From the NCBI GenBank assembly GCA_040901795.1, contig JBBDYH010000032.1, forward strand, positions 1-40,415: 40,415 bases of DNA. The letters are read 5' to 3'. A model generated the notes under the pieces. That model ran no database searches. It saw only the letters and a program-made list of their open reading frames with translations, and was not told where the DNA came from. The translations under genes were made by a program, and so were the position numbers. Positions 7,167 to 15,308 of this stretch are shown here, in pieces (position 1 is the first letter of the stretch; the number at the start of each line of letters is the position of its first letter). This DNA is from JBBDYH01 sp040901795 (GTDB lineage Bacteria; Planctomycetota; Planctomycetia; Pirellulales; JALHPA01).

Positions 7167-7266
7167 CCAGTTTAGCAATCGGCGGTTCGCCGATTCCTCT
7201 GCCAGTTTAGCAGTCGGCGGTACGCCGACTCCTTTGTTAGTTTAGCAGTCGGCGGTACGCCGACTT
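7167..7266 (+). repeat. Three-copy 35-bp tandem repeat with a hairpin in each unit
   Basis: AGTTTAGC recurs at 35-bp spacing (7169, 7204, 7239). Copies two and three contain AGTCGGCG-GTA-CGCCGACT, an 8-bp stem; copy one contains AATCGGCG-GTT-CGCCGATT with the compensating base change (A:T for G:C), so pairing is kept. It fills the gap between convergent CHAD and epmA. Confidence 0.9.
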
Positions 7267-7279
7267 CGGCCCGCGCACC

Positions 7280-8281
7280 TCAGGCGCGTTCGATCGGAAA
7301 AGCGATGACGTCGTCGATCGACTGGGCACGGGCGGCGAACATCACGACGCGATCGAAGCCGAGAGCGACGCCAGTGCATGGCGGCAGCCCGGCCTCCATG
7401 GCGGCAAGCAGGCGACTCTCGTTCGGAAGTGGCGGTTTGCCATCTGCGAGGCGCTGGGCATTGGCCTCTGCGTTTCTCCGCTGGAGCACCGCGGCGTCGA
7501 GCAGCTCATGATAGCCGTTGGCGAGCTCGATCCCATCCACATACAGCTCAAACCGCTCAGCGACCGGATGCGGATCGTTTCGCACCCGCGCCAGCGCCGC
7601 CTGCGTCGCCGGATAGTCGAATAAGATCGTCGGCCGGCCGTGACCGAGGCGCGGCTCGACAAGCTCCACGAGCAAGAGGTTCAACAACCCGTCGCGGTCG
7701 CGCGCCAGTCCGCTCGGCACTGCAATCTGATGGCGAGCTGCGGCAGCGATCAGCTCTTCGACCGACTCGACATGTGGCTCGACGCCCGCATGCCGCTCGA
7801 AGGCCTCTCGATACGAGACCATTTCAGCCGGTCCGCGCGCCAATAGCACGTCCGCCAAATCAGAGAGCAACTGCGTCCCTTCGGGCAGCCCATCACCGGT
7901 GCGGTACCACTCGACGATCGTAAACTCCGGGTTGTGCAGCCGGCCGCGCTCGCCGCCGTTGCGAAAGGCGCGCGTGACCTGATAGATCGCTTCGCCACCG
8001 GCGGCCAGCAGTCGCTTCATCGCGAACTCGGGCGACGTTTGCAGGAACAGGCGCTCGCCGATGTCGGGGTGCTGCGGGTCGGCATACAAGATCGTTGTGA
8101 ACGGATCGAGATGCCGATCGACCACGACGTCGTGCGAGAGAATCGGCGTTTCGACCTCGAGAAATGCCCGCTCGTTGAAGAACGCGCGGACGCGGTCCAA
8201 AAGCTGAGCCCGCAGCCGCAGCCGTGTCCAGTCGGCGGTGGGAAGGAAATCGGAGGCGGGCTTTGGCGTTATCGCGGCCAT
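7280..8281 (-). CDS. epmA: EF-P-lysine lysyltransferase EpmA (PoxA/GenX)
   Basis: The ~333-residue product is a class II lysyl-tRNA synthetase-like catalytic domain without the anticodon-binding domain. It joins beta-lysine (or lysine) to a conserved lysine of elongation factor P. Visible motifs: FNERAFLEVETPILS (motif 1 region), LFLQTSPEFAMKRLLAAG, motif 2 as VTRAFRNGGERGRLHNPEF followed by TIVEWYR, and motif 3 as GVALGFDRVVM near the C-terminus. ELANGYHELLD is the amino-acid-binding strand. E. coli EpmA has 325 residues. The start at 8281 (MAAITPKPASDF) is chosen because the further upstream Met adds an unrelated stretch across a hairpin (8293-8321). EpmB and EF-P are not in the window. It is probably cotranscribed with the universal stress gene upstream. 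Confidence 0.9.
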   Translation of the reverse strand: MAAITPKPASDFLPTADWTRLRLRAQLLDRVRAFFNERAFLEVETPILSHDVVVDRHLDPFTTILYADPQHPDIGERLFLQTSPEFAMKRLLAAGGEAIYQVTRAFRNGGERGRLHNPEFTIVEWYRTGDGLPEGTQLLSDLADVLLARGPAEMVSYREAFERHAGVEPHVESVEELIAAAARHQIAVPSGLARDRDGLLNLLLVELVEPRLGHGRPTILFDYPATQAALARVRNDPHPVAERFELYVDGIELANGYHELLDAAVLQRRNAEANAQRLADGKPPLPNESRLLAAMEAGLPPCTGVALGFDRVVMFAARAQSIDDVIAFPIERA

Positions 8282-8292
8282 TTGGCGATCGT

Positions 8293-8321
8293 GTGGCACT
8301 GCTCGCGGGGAGCAGTGGCAC
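8293..8321. repeat. Hairpin repeat, first copy
   Basis: Arms GTGGCACTGCTC (8293-8304) and GAGCAGTGGCAC (8310-8321) pair with one mismatch. A closely similar hairpin lies at 24554-24577. It is immediately upstream of epmA, between epmA and the universal stress gene. Confidence 0.65.
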
Positions 8322-8343
8322 ATAGCAGATCCTCCGGACCGCC

Positions 8344-8793
8344 TCAGGTATTCTCGACCGTCTCCGGCTGGCGCACGGTAAGGACGGCGCAAGGGGCCCG
8401 GCGAACGACAAGCTCGGCCACACTGCCCATCAGCAACCGGAGCAGTCCCGTGCGGCCGTGTGTACCCATCACGATGAGATCGACGTTCTCCTCCTTGGCG
8501 ACGCGCGGGATCTCCGCCGCCGGGTCGCCCATCACCAGCCGGCGAACCACGGGGATTGTCGGATCGGGCGGCACGACATTGTCGAGCATTTTCTGCAGCG
8601 ACTCAGTGCTGAAGTCGGAGACCCCGTAAAACAACTCGCCGCTACCGTACGCCAGCGGCGGTTCTTCGACGTGCACGATCAACAGCGTGGCGTTGTTGCC
8701 GCGCGCAAGCGCCGCGGCGTGCCGCAAGACGGCCTCGCTGGCTGGTGAAAAATCCGTGGGGAAGAGAATCTTCTGGATCTTTTCAATCGACAT
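8344..8793 (-). CDS. Universal stress protein (UspA family)
   Basis: The ~149-residue product is one Usp domain. ILFPTDFSPASEAVLRHAAA is the N-terminal strand-helix with the conserved Asp, and MGTHGRTGLLRLLMGSVAEL gives the ATP-binding G-2x-G-9x-G-S motif near residue 118-131. Such proteins bind ATP and raise survival under stress; single-domain forms dimerise in the cytosol. The start at 8793 is supported by a GGAGGG Shine-Dalgarno sequence at 8801-8806, 7 nt upstream of the ATG; a Met 24 nt upstream has no such site. epmA follows 62 nt downstream on the same strand, with a hairpin between. Its own role cannot be told from sequence. Confidence 0.9.
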   Translation of the reverse strand: MSIEKIQKILFPTDFSPASEAVLRHAAALARGNNATLLIVHVEEPPLAYGSGELFYGVSDFSTESLQKMLDNVVPPDPTIPVVRRLVMGDPAAEIPRVAKEENVDLIVMGTHGRTGLLRLLMGSVAELVVRRAPCAVLTVRQPETVENT

Positions 8794-8800
8794 TTGCTGG

Positions 8801-8806
8801 CCCTCC
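8801..8806 (-). promoter_or_regulatory. Shine-Dalgarno site of the universal stress gene
   Basis: GGAGGG on the minus strand, 7 nt before the ATG at 8793. It decides the start over the Met 24 nt further upstream. Confidence 0.75.
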
Positions 8807-8894
8807 GGCGGTTGCAAAAAGAAGGCTTGCTACGTTCAATTCTATCCAAACAAGGTGTGGTCGGCAAAACGGTTCGCGGGGGGCAATGGCGTGC

Positions 8895-9185
8895 CTACGG
8901 AAAGAGCTCGTCGATGTCCCGCGCTCCATGGATAACGCGAACGATCTCCACACCACGCGGGGTCTCGCGAAAGAATATGACGTAGTTACTCAAAGTCAGG
9001 CAACGGACGCCCAGCATTAAATCGTCGCGGCGCTCTCCCATCTGCGGATTCTTGGCCAACATTCTAAATCGTGCACGAAGTTGGCTGATCATTTTGCGGG
9101 CATTCTGTCTACTGTCGCGCGCGATGTATTCGTAGATGGCATGAAGATCGTCTCGCGCGTCGCGATCAATTTCGTAACGGCTCAT
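8895..9185 (-). CDS. parE: ParE-type toxin (RelE/ParE superfamily)
   Basis: The 96-residue product has the ParE fold: an N-terminal strand and two helices (RYEIDRDARDDLHAIYEYIA, DSRQNARKMISQLRARFRML), then GERRDDLMLGVRCLTLSNYVI and FFRETPRGVEIVRVIHGARD. The ending VEIVRVIHGARDI is typical. ParE toxins poison DNA gyrase; the related RelE toxins cut mRNA, and which applies here cannot be said. It overlaps parD by 4 nt (9182-9185, ATGA), a translational coupling common in these modules, with the antitoxin first. It looks intact, in contrast to the two broken toxins nearby. Confidence 0.85.
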   Translation of the reverse strand: MSRYEIDRDARDDLHAIYEYIARDSRQNARKMISQLRARFRMLAKNPQMGERRDDLMLGVRCLTLSNYVIFFRETPRGVEIVRVIHGARDIDELFP

Positions 9186-9460
9186 TGTTCAGCGCGCTGC
9201 TCCTGATCGAGCTTTCGATCGACATCCTCCATGATTCCGTCAAAGAACGCGTCAAGATCTTCTTCGGCAATGGTGATCCCTTCGCCGCGGTCAAGGCGTT
9301 CGATCGCCGGGCGCAGCTCGTTGCGCAGTGCTTCCAAGCGAGCTTCGCGGTCCTGAAGTAGCCGTAACCCCGCGGCGATTACGTCGTCTGGCGACTGGTA
9401 ACGTCCACTTGAGATTTGATATTCGACGAAGGGAGCGAATTCCGGTGGCACCGTGGACAT
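9182..9460 (-). CDS. parD: ParD-family antitoxin
   Basis: The ~92-residue product has the ribbon-helix-helix DNA-binding pattern of ParD/CC2985 antitoxins: PPEFAPFVEYQISSGRYQSP and DDVIAAGLRLLQDREARLEA, then an acidic toxin-neutralising tail (EDLDAFFDGIMEDVDRKLDQ). It would neutralise the downstream ParE and repress the operon. The start at 9460 (MSTVPPEF) is preferred over a Met 42 nt upstream, whose extra residues (MTELTNTRSSQGQS) do not fit. It is divergent from the OppF-type gene; the 134-nt gap contains a TATAAT on each strand (9523-9528 plus, 9559-9564 minus), so a shared operator is possible. Confidence 0.8.
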   Translation of the reverse strand: MSTVPPEFAPFVEYQISSGRYQSPDDVIAAGLRLLQDREARLEALRNELRPAIERLDRGEGITIAEEDLDAFFDGIMEDVDRKLDQEQRAEQ

Positions 9461-9522
9461 GGACTGGCCTTGTGAGCTTCGGGTGTTTGTCAGTTCCGTC
9501 AATCCAAGAACAAAACTGTCGC

Positions 9523-9528
9523 TATAAT
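9523..9528 (+). promoter_or_regulatory. Perfect -10 box between parD and the OppF-type gene
   Basis: TATAAT at 9523-9528 reads toward the ATPase at 9595. Another TATAAT at 9559-9564 lies on the minus strand and reads toward parDE. No good -35 accompanies either. Confidence 0.3.
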
Positions 9529-9594
9529 GAACAGCATCTTCTGCTGCCGTCCTTCGCCATTATACGTCGTCACTTCAGCCCTCTCCATAGCCGC

Positions 9595-10647
9595 ATGGTG
9601 ACACCCGCTATCGAGTTGCCGCTCGCCGCCTCAATTGCCGCGCCTGCGGCCGGGCTGAATCGTGGTCCCCCGCTGCTCGAGGTGCGCGACCTGCGCGTTC
9701 ATTTCCCCTTCTCGCGCGGCTGGCTATTCAACCGACAACACGGGTTCATCCGCGCCGTGGACGGTGTGAGCTTTACCGTTCACGAGCGGGAAACGCTAGG
9801 CCTCGTCGGCGAATCGGGCTGCGGCAAGAGCACCACGGCCCGCGCCATCCTGAACCTGGTTCAGCCCACCGGCGGCGAAGTGCTCTGGGAAGGGGAGCGG
9901 ATCGATGGCTTCGACGACCGCGAGATGCTCCCCTACCGGCGGCAGATGCAGATGATCTTTCAGGACCCCTTCGCCTCGCTCAACCCGCGGATGACGGTGG
10001 GCCAAATCGTGGCCGAGCCGATGCGGATTTTCGGCCTGCACGACCGCCGCCGCCGCAAGCTGGAGACAATGCGCCTGTTGGACATGGTGGGTCTCAACCC
10101 GCGCTTTATGAACCGCTACCCGCACGAGTTCTCTGGCGGCCAGCGCCAACGGATCGGCGTGGCGCGAGCGCTGGCGGTCCAGCCGAAACTGATCCTCTGC
10201 GACGAACCGGTTTCCGCGCTCGATGTTTCGATCCAGGCGCAGGTGATCAACCTGCTGATGGAGTTGCAAGAGACGCTCGGGCTGGCGTACGTGTTCATCG
10301 CCCATGACCTGTCGGTCGTGCGGCACATCTCCGACCGCGTGGGCGTGATGTATTTGGGCAAAATCGTCGAGATGGCGCCGGCCGAGGAATTGTATCGCAA
10401 CCCGCTGCACCCCTATACCAAGGCTCTGCTCTCCGCCGTGCCGACGCCGGACCCCAAGGCGGAGCGCGAGCGGCGGCGGGTCATGCTCACCGGCGACATC
10501 CCTTCGCCCGACCGGGTGTACGATGGCTGCCGCTTTGCCGATCGTTGCCCGATTGGTGACGTGGAGTGCATTCAAGTCCCGCCGGCACTTGCGGGGGCCG
10601 AGCACCGGGTGGCGTGCATCAAGGTGGAGCAGCCGCCTAGCGCGTAG
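9595..10647 (+). CDS. Oligopeptide/dipeptide ABC transporter ATP-binding protein (OppF/DppF type)
   Basis: The 350-residue product energises peptide uptake at the inner face of the membrane. Walker A GESGCGKST is at residues 72-80, the Q-loop in MQMIFQDPFASLNPR, the signature in FSGGQRQRIGVARALAVQP, Walker B in LILCDEPVSALDVS and the H-switch in VFIAHDLSVVRH. The C-terminal oligopeptide-transporter region ends with HPYTKALLSAVPTPDPKA and a cysteine pattern CRFADRCPIGDVEC, typical of OppF/OppD (a Cys-rich C-terminal site). Length is in the usual range. The start is chosen at 9595 because the upstream in-frame stretch does not resemble the family. No permease, binding protein or OppD neighbours it, so it is an orphan here and may serve a transporter encoded elsewhere. 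Confidence 0.9.
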   Translation: MVTPAIELPLAASIAAPAAGLNRGPPLLEVRDLRVHFPFSRGWLFNRQHGFIRAVDGVSFTVHERETLGLVGESGCGKSTTARAILNLVQPTGGEVLWEGERIDGFDDREMLPYRRQMQMIFQDPFASLNPRMTVGQIVAEPMRIFGLHDRRRRKLETMRLLDMVGLNPRFMNRYPHEFSGGQRQRIGVARALAVQPKLILCDEPVSALDVSIQAQVINLLMELQETLGLAYVFIAHDLSVVRHISDRVGVMYLGKIVEMAPAEELYRNPLHPYTKALLSAVPTPDPKAERERRRVMLTGDIPSPDRVYDGCRFADRCPIGDVECIQVPPALAGAEHRVACIKVEQPPSA

Positions 10648-10960
10648 CGGCCTGCCCTTTGCCGGCGGAAAATGTTTTCACCTCGCGCACCAACCGATTG
10701 CCCAGCCGGTCCTTCTCAAGCTCGAGATCGTATCTCGCTTGAAGATTAATCCAGAATCGCTCGGACATGCCGAAGTAACGTGCAAGGCGCAAAGCAGTAT
10801 TAGCAGTAACGGCGCGTGTGCCCCGGACGATTTCGTTGATGCGGCGCGGCGGCACACTAGTGTCCTTGGCCAAGCGATATTGGCTGATGCCCAGCGGTAC
10901 GAGAAACTCTTCCGAGAGGATTTCGCCTGGATGAATGGGCGGAAGTTTTTGACGCGGCAT
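10637..10960 (-). CDS. higA: HigA-type antitoxin (XRE family)
   Basis: The 107-residue product opens MPRQKLPPIHPGEILSEEFL, the hallmark of the HigA (VapI) addiction-module antitoxins, followed by a helix-turn-helix (GISQYRLAKDTSVPPRRINE, IVRGTRAVTANTALRLARYF) and GMSERFWINLQARYDLEL. It would bind the operator of its operon. It overlaps the 3' end of the OppF-type gene by 11 nt (convergent). Its toxin HigB should lie just upstream on the minus strand, but only a scrap is present (10966-11040), so it appears to be an orphan. The HTH looks intact and it may persist as a regulator. Assignment is confident. Confidence 0.85.
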   Translation of the reverse strand: MPRQKLPPIHPGEILSEEFLVPLGISQYRLAKDTSVPPRRINEIVRGTRAVTANTALRLARYFGMSERFWINLQARYDLELEKDRLGNRLVREVKTFSAGKGQAATR

Positions 10961-10965
10961 GGTAG

Positions 10966-11040
10966 CTCCAATAATAATCGATAATTTTCCACGTCGAAGG
11001 CGTCACCATCGCGCCATGCGAAGAAGGTGATTACGCGCTG
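10966..11040 (-). pseudogene. HigB toxin remnant (C-terminal end)
   Basis: Upstream of higA the minus strand reads RVITFFAWRDGDAFDVE, matching the conserved HigB end (F-x-W-x-D-G-D-A-x-D-V-E). The next family residues (I-I-D-Y) are found one base out of frame (10986-10966), so a one-base insertion in an A-run separates them. Only about 60 bp of homologous sequence is evident, and nothing of the N-terminal two thirds remains before 11100. In HigBA operons the toxin gene directly precedes higA on the same strand, as here. Confidence 0.55.
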
Positions 11041-11100
11041 GCAATAGCGGCGTCTCTTCCATCATAATGGTTCGAGTAAATCTATGAAGCGAGCGGCTCG

Positions 11101-13932
11101 ATGCCTACGAAAGCATATCCCAGCACATTCGCGGTAGGCATCACGGCAGCGAGCATGCTGGTCGCGGCACTTTGCACTTGGGCGCTGCTCACTCTACCGC
11201 GGCCGGCGCTTGGCGAGGAAGAACAGAACCTCATCACGTTGGGCCGGACCTATCCGTCGGACGTTCAGCCCCTGCTCAAGCACTATTGCCACGAGTGTCA
11301 CTCAGGAGACGTCACGGAAGCCGAGATTGATTTTGCGCGATTCGGCACGTTGGCCGACGTTCGCAGGCACCCGCAGACGTGGCAAAAGGTCGCCGAGATG
11401 CTGGATAGCGGCCAGATGCCACCCGAAGACGCACGGCACAAGCCGACCGAGGACGAGCGAACGCGGCTGCGTCAATGGGTGCGAGGATTTCTGACGGTCG
11501 AGGCCAAGGCTCGCGCGGGCGATCCGGGCCGCGTAATCCTCCGCCGGCTGAGCAACGCAGAGTACACCTACACGCTCCGCGACTTGACCGGCGTCGAGTC
11601 GCTCGATCCGGCGCGCGAGTTTCCATTGGATGGCGCCGCCGGTGAAGGGTTTACAAATGCGGGGAGCGCCTTGGTGATGTCGCCGGCGCTGGTCACGAAA
11701 TACCTGGACGCCGCCAAGGAAGTTGCTGCGCATGCAGTCCTCTTGCCCGACGGGTTTCGCTTTTCGCCGCACACCACCAGGCGCGACTGGACGAACGAGA
11801 ATCTCGAGCGGATCCGCGAGTTTTACCGCCAGTTTACTGATCCGGGCGGCGGCGACCAGGTAAATCTGCAAGGCATCGTATTCGAAACCAATCAGGGGGG
11901 ACGCTTGCCGGTGGAGAAATATCTCACCGCGACGCTCGCGGAACGAGATTCGCTGAGAGTCGGTGAGAAGACGATTGAAGCAGTGGCTCGTGAGCACGGC
12001 CTGAACGCCAGGTATCTGGGAGCGCTCTGGTCGAGCCTTACAAGTTCCGAACCGTCGCCTTTGCTGGATGGACTTCGCGCGCGATGGCGCGAAGCCAGGC
12101 CGGCGGACGCCGCCGCACTTGCAGCCGACGTCGCGGCGTGGCAACAGAGGCTCTGGAGGTTTGCCACGGTTGGCCATATCGGAAAGGTCGGCGGTCCAAA
12201 ACAGTGGCTGGAACCGGTCAATCCGGCGATCACAAAACAGGATTTACAATTCCCGATTCCCGCGACGCCCAACCCAAAGGAGAATACTCCTTCACCGATC
12301 GCGACCGGCGCCGACAACGGTCGAGAGCGAAAACTCATCGAGTCAGCCTGCGATGATTTCCGCCGGCTGTTTCCGGCAGCGCTTTGCTACACCAAGATCG
12401 TGCCAGTCGATGAAGTCGTCACGCTGACGTTGTTCTACCGTGAAGACGATCATCTTGTCCGCTTGATGCTGGACGAAACGCAACAGGCAAAACTCGATCG
12501 ACTGTGGGACGAGTTGCATTATGCCAGTCACGATGCGCTTACGCAGGTCGATGCGTTTGCTCAGTTGATGGAGTATGCGACGCAAGATGCCGATCCCACG
12601 GTATTCGAGCCGTTGCGGGAGCCGATTCACGAGCGCGCGGCCAATTTCCGGCAACTGCTGATCGAAACTGAGCCAAAACATCTCGACGCGTTGATCGATT
12701 TCGCCGCGCGGGCGTACCGGCGGCCACTGACGGCGGCCGAAACGGTGGACCTGCGCGCCTTGTTCGAGGGTCTGCGGCGGCAAGACTTGTCACATGAGGA
12801 GGCCTTCCGCCTGGCGCTGGCGCGGGTGCTCGTCGCACCGGCGTTTCTGTATCGCATCGAACAGCCCCCAGACGGAGCCAAGCCAGGCCCGGTCACTGAT
12901 TGCGAATTGGCCAGCCGGCTCAGCTATTTCCTGTGGTCGTCTCAGCCTGACGACGAACTTCGCCGGGTCGCGGCGGCAGGCGAGCTCCGCGACACTGAGA
13001 CGCTCGTTACGCAAACGCGACGGATGCTGCACGACGAAAAAACGCGGCGACTGGCGACCGAGTTCGCCTGCCAGTGGCTGCAGATCTATGACTTCGACAA
13101 CTTCGATGAGAAGAGCGAGCGGCACTTTCCGACATTCGCTGGGCTGCGCGGAGCGATGTACGAAGAGTCGATTCGGTTCTTCACGGATCTGTTCCAAAAC
13201 AACGGTTCGGTACTCGACATCCTCGACGCCGATTACACGTTTCTCAATGAAGCGCTGGCAACGCACTACGGCGTTGCCGGCGTGAAGGGGGTCGAGTGGC
13301 GTCGCGTGGAGGGCATGAAAAGACTTTCTCGCGGAGGGATTCTCGCTCAGGCGACGACGCTGGCAAGGCAGTCGGGCGCTTCGCGCACCAGCCCCGTCCT
13401 GCGTGGCAATTGGATCAGCGAAGTGCTATTAGGCGAACGCTTGCCGCGTCCTCCGAAAGGTGTTCCGGAACTGCCAGATGAGGAAGCTGCGACCGAAGGC
13501 TTGACAATCCGGCAGCTCGTCGAGAAGCACGCCAGCGATCCGAAGTGCGCCGTATGTCACGTGCGGATCGATCCCTTGGGCTTCTCGCTGGAAGGGTTTG
13601 ACGCGATTGGGCGTCGCCGCGACAAGGACCTCGGCGATCGGCCGGTTGACACACGAGCGAAGACAGTGGACGGGGCGGAATTTGAGGGGCTGGCGGGCTT
13701 GCGGAAGTACTTGCTCACGACGCGGCGCGAGGCCTTTGTGCGGCAGTTCTGCCGCAAGTTGCTCGGCTACGCCCTGGGACGCGCCGTGCAGCTTTCCGAC
13801 GAACCGCTTTTGTCTCAAGTGCAAGCCGACCTTGCCGCCAACGACTACAAAATCAACATCGCGGTTTTGGCGATCGTCCGGAGTCCGCAATTCCGCGAGA
13901 TTCGGGGGCGAGACGTGGCCAATGACGATTGA
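11101..13932 (+). CDS. DUF1592/DUF1588/DUF1585 cytochrome-like secreted protein
   Basis: The 943-residue product is a member of the planctomycete family with the domain order PSCyt1-like, DUF1587, DUF1595, DUF1592, DUF1588, DUF1585. An N-terminal hydrophobic segment (residues ~9-33) suggests export. A CxxCH heme-binding motif (C63-H64-E65-C66-H67) lies in HYCHECHSGD. DUF1587 is at about 144-210 (LRRLSNAEYTYTLRDLTG), DUF1592 about 602-725, and DUF1588 about 745-850 with a second CxxCH (C816-A-V-C-H820) in PKCAVCHVRIDPLGFSLEG. DUF1585 forms the end. About 300 residues between DUF1587 and DUF1595 look like a variable insertion. Such proteins are paired with DUF1552 proteins, as here (13961). The substrate is unknown; an extracytoplasmic redox role is inferred from the two c-type heme sites. 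Confidence 0.9.
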   Translation: MPTKAYPSTFAVGITAASMLVAALCTWALLTLPRPALGEEEQNLITLGRTYPSDVQPLLKHYCHECHSGDVTEAEIDFARFGTLADVRRHPQTWQKVAEMLDSGQMPPEDARHKPTEDERTRLRQWVRGFLTVEAKARAGDPGRVILRRLSNAEYTYTLRDLTGVESLDPAREFPLDGAAGEGFTNAGSALVMSPALVTKYLDAAKEVAAHAVLLPDGFRFSPHTTRRDWTNENLERIREFYRQFTDPGGGDQVNLQGIVFETNQGGRLPVEKYLTATLAERDSLRVGEKTIEAVAREHGLNARYLGALWSSLTSSEPSPLLDGLRARWREARPADAAALAADVAAWQQRLWRFATVGHIGKVGGPKQWLEPVNPAITKQDLQFPIPATPNPKENTPSPIATGADNGRERKLIESACDDFRRLFPAALCYTKIVPVDEVVTLTLFYREDDHLVRLMLDETQQAKLDRLWDELHYASHDALTQVDAFAQLMEYATQDADPTVFEPLREPIHERAANFRQLLIETEPKHLDALIDFAARAYRRPLTAAETVDLRALFEGLRRQDLSHEEAFRLALARVLVAPAFLYRIEQPPDGAKPGPVTDCELASRLSYFLWSSQPDDELRRVAAAGELRDTETLVTQTRRMLHDEKTRRLATEFACQWLQIYDFDNFDEKSERHFPTFAGLRGAMYEESIRFFTDLFQNNGSVLDILDADYTFLNEALATHYGVAGVKGVEWRRVEGMKRLSRGGILAQATTLARQSGASRTSPVLRGNWISEVLLGERLPRPPKGVPELPDEEAATEGLTIRQLVEKHASDPKCAVCHVRIDPLGFSLEGFDAIGRRRDKDLGDRPVDTRAKTVDGAEFEGLAGLRKYLLTTRREAFVRQFCRKLLGYALGRAVQLSDEPLLSQVQADLAANDYKINIAVLAIVRSPQFREIRGRDVANDD

Positions 13933-13960
13933 ACAACGTTCCTCAAATTGGAGCCCGCCC

Positions 13961-15265
13961 ATGACCGCTCATCGTTTCTCCCGCCGCACCATGCTCCGCG
14001 GACTTGGCGTCACGATGGCGCTGCCGTGGCTGGAATCGCGCAACGTGTGGGGCGACGAGCCGCGCGGCGGAGAGAAGTCGAGTGAAGCGCCGGTTCGGCT
14101 CGCGGTCTTGTTTGCCGGCAACGGCTTTCACAGCAAGGAGTGGTGGGCAAAGGGCGCAGGCCAGGACATGGAGCTGGGCCGGGTGCTCGCGCCGCTGGCC
14201 GACTTTCGTGAGGAACTGCTCTTCATCCGCGGGCTGTACAACGAGCAGGCGCTGAAGGGAAATATTCACAGCTCCCAAACCGGCAACCTGCTCTCCGGCG
14301 CTCCGCTCGCGTCCGGCGGAGACATCCGCTCCGGAACGAGCATCGATCAGTTGCTCGCCCAGCGCTACGGGCGTTCGACTAAAGTGCCGAGCCTGGTGTT
14401 GGGCTGCGAGAAATCGAACCCCTCGGTCCACAAGAACTATTCGATGCTCTATAGCTCGCACATCTCGTGGACGTCGCCGACGACGCCCACGCCGCTGGAG
14501 CTGTACCCGGCGCTGGCGTTCGATCGGCTGTTTAAAAACGAGGTGCAGCGCGGCGACAAGAGCGTGTTGGACGCTGTGCTGGCCGACGCGACTGATCTGC
14601 GGCGTCAGATCAGCGCGACTGACCAGCGCAAGCTCGATGAATATCTCGACTCGGTACGCGACGTCGAGCAGCGCATCGATCGCGCCGGCCGGGTAGGAGA
14701 ATTACAAGGCTGGCGGCCGGCACTCGACACGCCGAACATCCCGCGTCCGCCGGAAGGGCTGCCGCAAAACATCGCCGACCACATGCGGCTGATGTGCGAC
14801 ATTCTGGTGTTGGGCTTCCAGACCGACACCACGCGGATCACCACGCTCAAGCTCAACAACGACCACTCGTCGCTGCGCTTCCCGCATCTGGGCGTGGATT
14901 ACATGATCCATCACCTCTTGTCGCACTCCGATACCGCCGATTGGCTGACGGTGAACCAGTTCTTCATCGAGCAGCTTGCTTACATCGCGCGCAAGCTGGA
15001 TGCGATTCAAGAAGGCGAGCGGACGGCGCTCGACAACTCGATGCTCTTGTTCTGCTCGAGCATGTTGACGGGCCAGCACGACGCCACGCAGCTTCCGGTC
15101 GTGATGCTCGGCCGTGGCGGTGGAAAAATCGAAACGGGCCGAGTCCTCGATTACCGCGATAAGACCGACCGCCAAATGTGCCGGCTGTATCTGTCGATGA
15201 TGGACAAGATGAGCGTGCGCGTCGATAAGTTTGGCGACGCTACTGAGCCGCTTGCCGAAGTGTAG
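13961..15265 (+). CDS. DUF1552 family protein, Tat-exported
   Basis: The 434-residue product begins MTAHRFSRRTMLRGLGVTMA, a twin-arginine signal (S-R-R-T-M-L) with a hydrophobic stretch, so it should be exported folded. The body follows DUF1552: LAVLFAGNGFHSKEWWAKG, LLFIRGLYNEQALKGN, SSQTGNLLSGAPLASGG, LVLGCEKSNPSVHKNYSM, and the C-terminal SMLLFCSSMLTGQHDATQLP. The start at 13961 is supported by GGAG at 13950-13953 with a 7-nt gap; a Met at 13922 overlapping the previous stop is less likely. The gene follows the DUF1592 gene by 28 nt and the two form a conserved pair in planctomycetes. Tat export hints at a cofactor but no cofactor motif is visible. It may be the metallo-hydrolase-like partner of the cytochrome protein; this is inference. 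Confidence 0.9.
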   Translation: MTAHRFSRRTMLRGLGVTMALPWLESRNVWGDEPRGGEKSSEAPVRLAVLFAGNGFHSKEWWAKGAGQDMELGRVLAPLADFREELLFIRGLYNEQALKGNIHSSQTGNLLSGAPLASGGDIRSGTSIDQLLAQRYGRSTKVPSLVLGCEKSNPSVHKNYSMLYSSHISWTSPTTPTPLELYPALAFDRLFKNEVQRGDKSVLDAVLADATDLRRQISATDQRKLDEYLDSVRDVEQRIDRAGRVGELQGWRPALDTPNIPRPPEGLPQNIADHMRLMCDILVLGFQTDTTRITTLKLNNDHSSLRFPHLGVDYMIHHLLSHSDTADWLTVNQFFIEQLAYIARKLDAIQEGERTALDNSMLLFCSSMLTGQHDATQLPVVMLGRGGGKIETGRVLDYRDKTDRQMCRLYLSMMDKMSVRVDKFGDATEPLAEV

Positions 15266-15308
15266 TCATCACGCTCCGCGTGATGAACCCTCTCGCGGAG
15301 CGAGAGGG
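15266..15308. repeat. Two adjacent hairpins between convergent genes
   Basis: CATCACGC-TCC-GCGTGATG (15267-15285) and CCCTCTCGC-GGA-GCGAGAGGG (15288-15308) are perfect stems of 8 and 9 bp. They lie between the stops of the DUF1552 gene and the small membrane protein. Both follow the pattern arm-NNN-arm seen in other hairpins of the window. No T-run follows, so a terminator role is possible but not shown. Confidence 0.75.

Noticed and set aside
7167..7266. CRISPR-like regular repeat
   Set aside because: The 35-bp units are contiguous without spacers and no cas genes are near; it is a tandem repeat with hairpins.
9796..10605. 269-codon open frame opposite the OppF-type ATPase
   Set aside because: It is His/Arg-rich antisense of a well-conserved ATPase gene.
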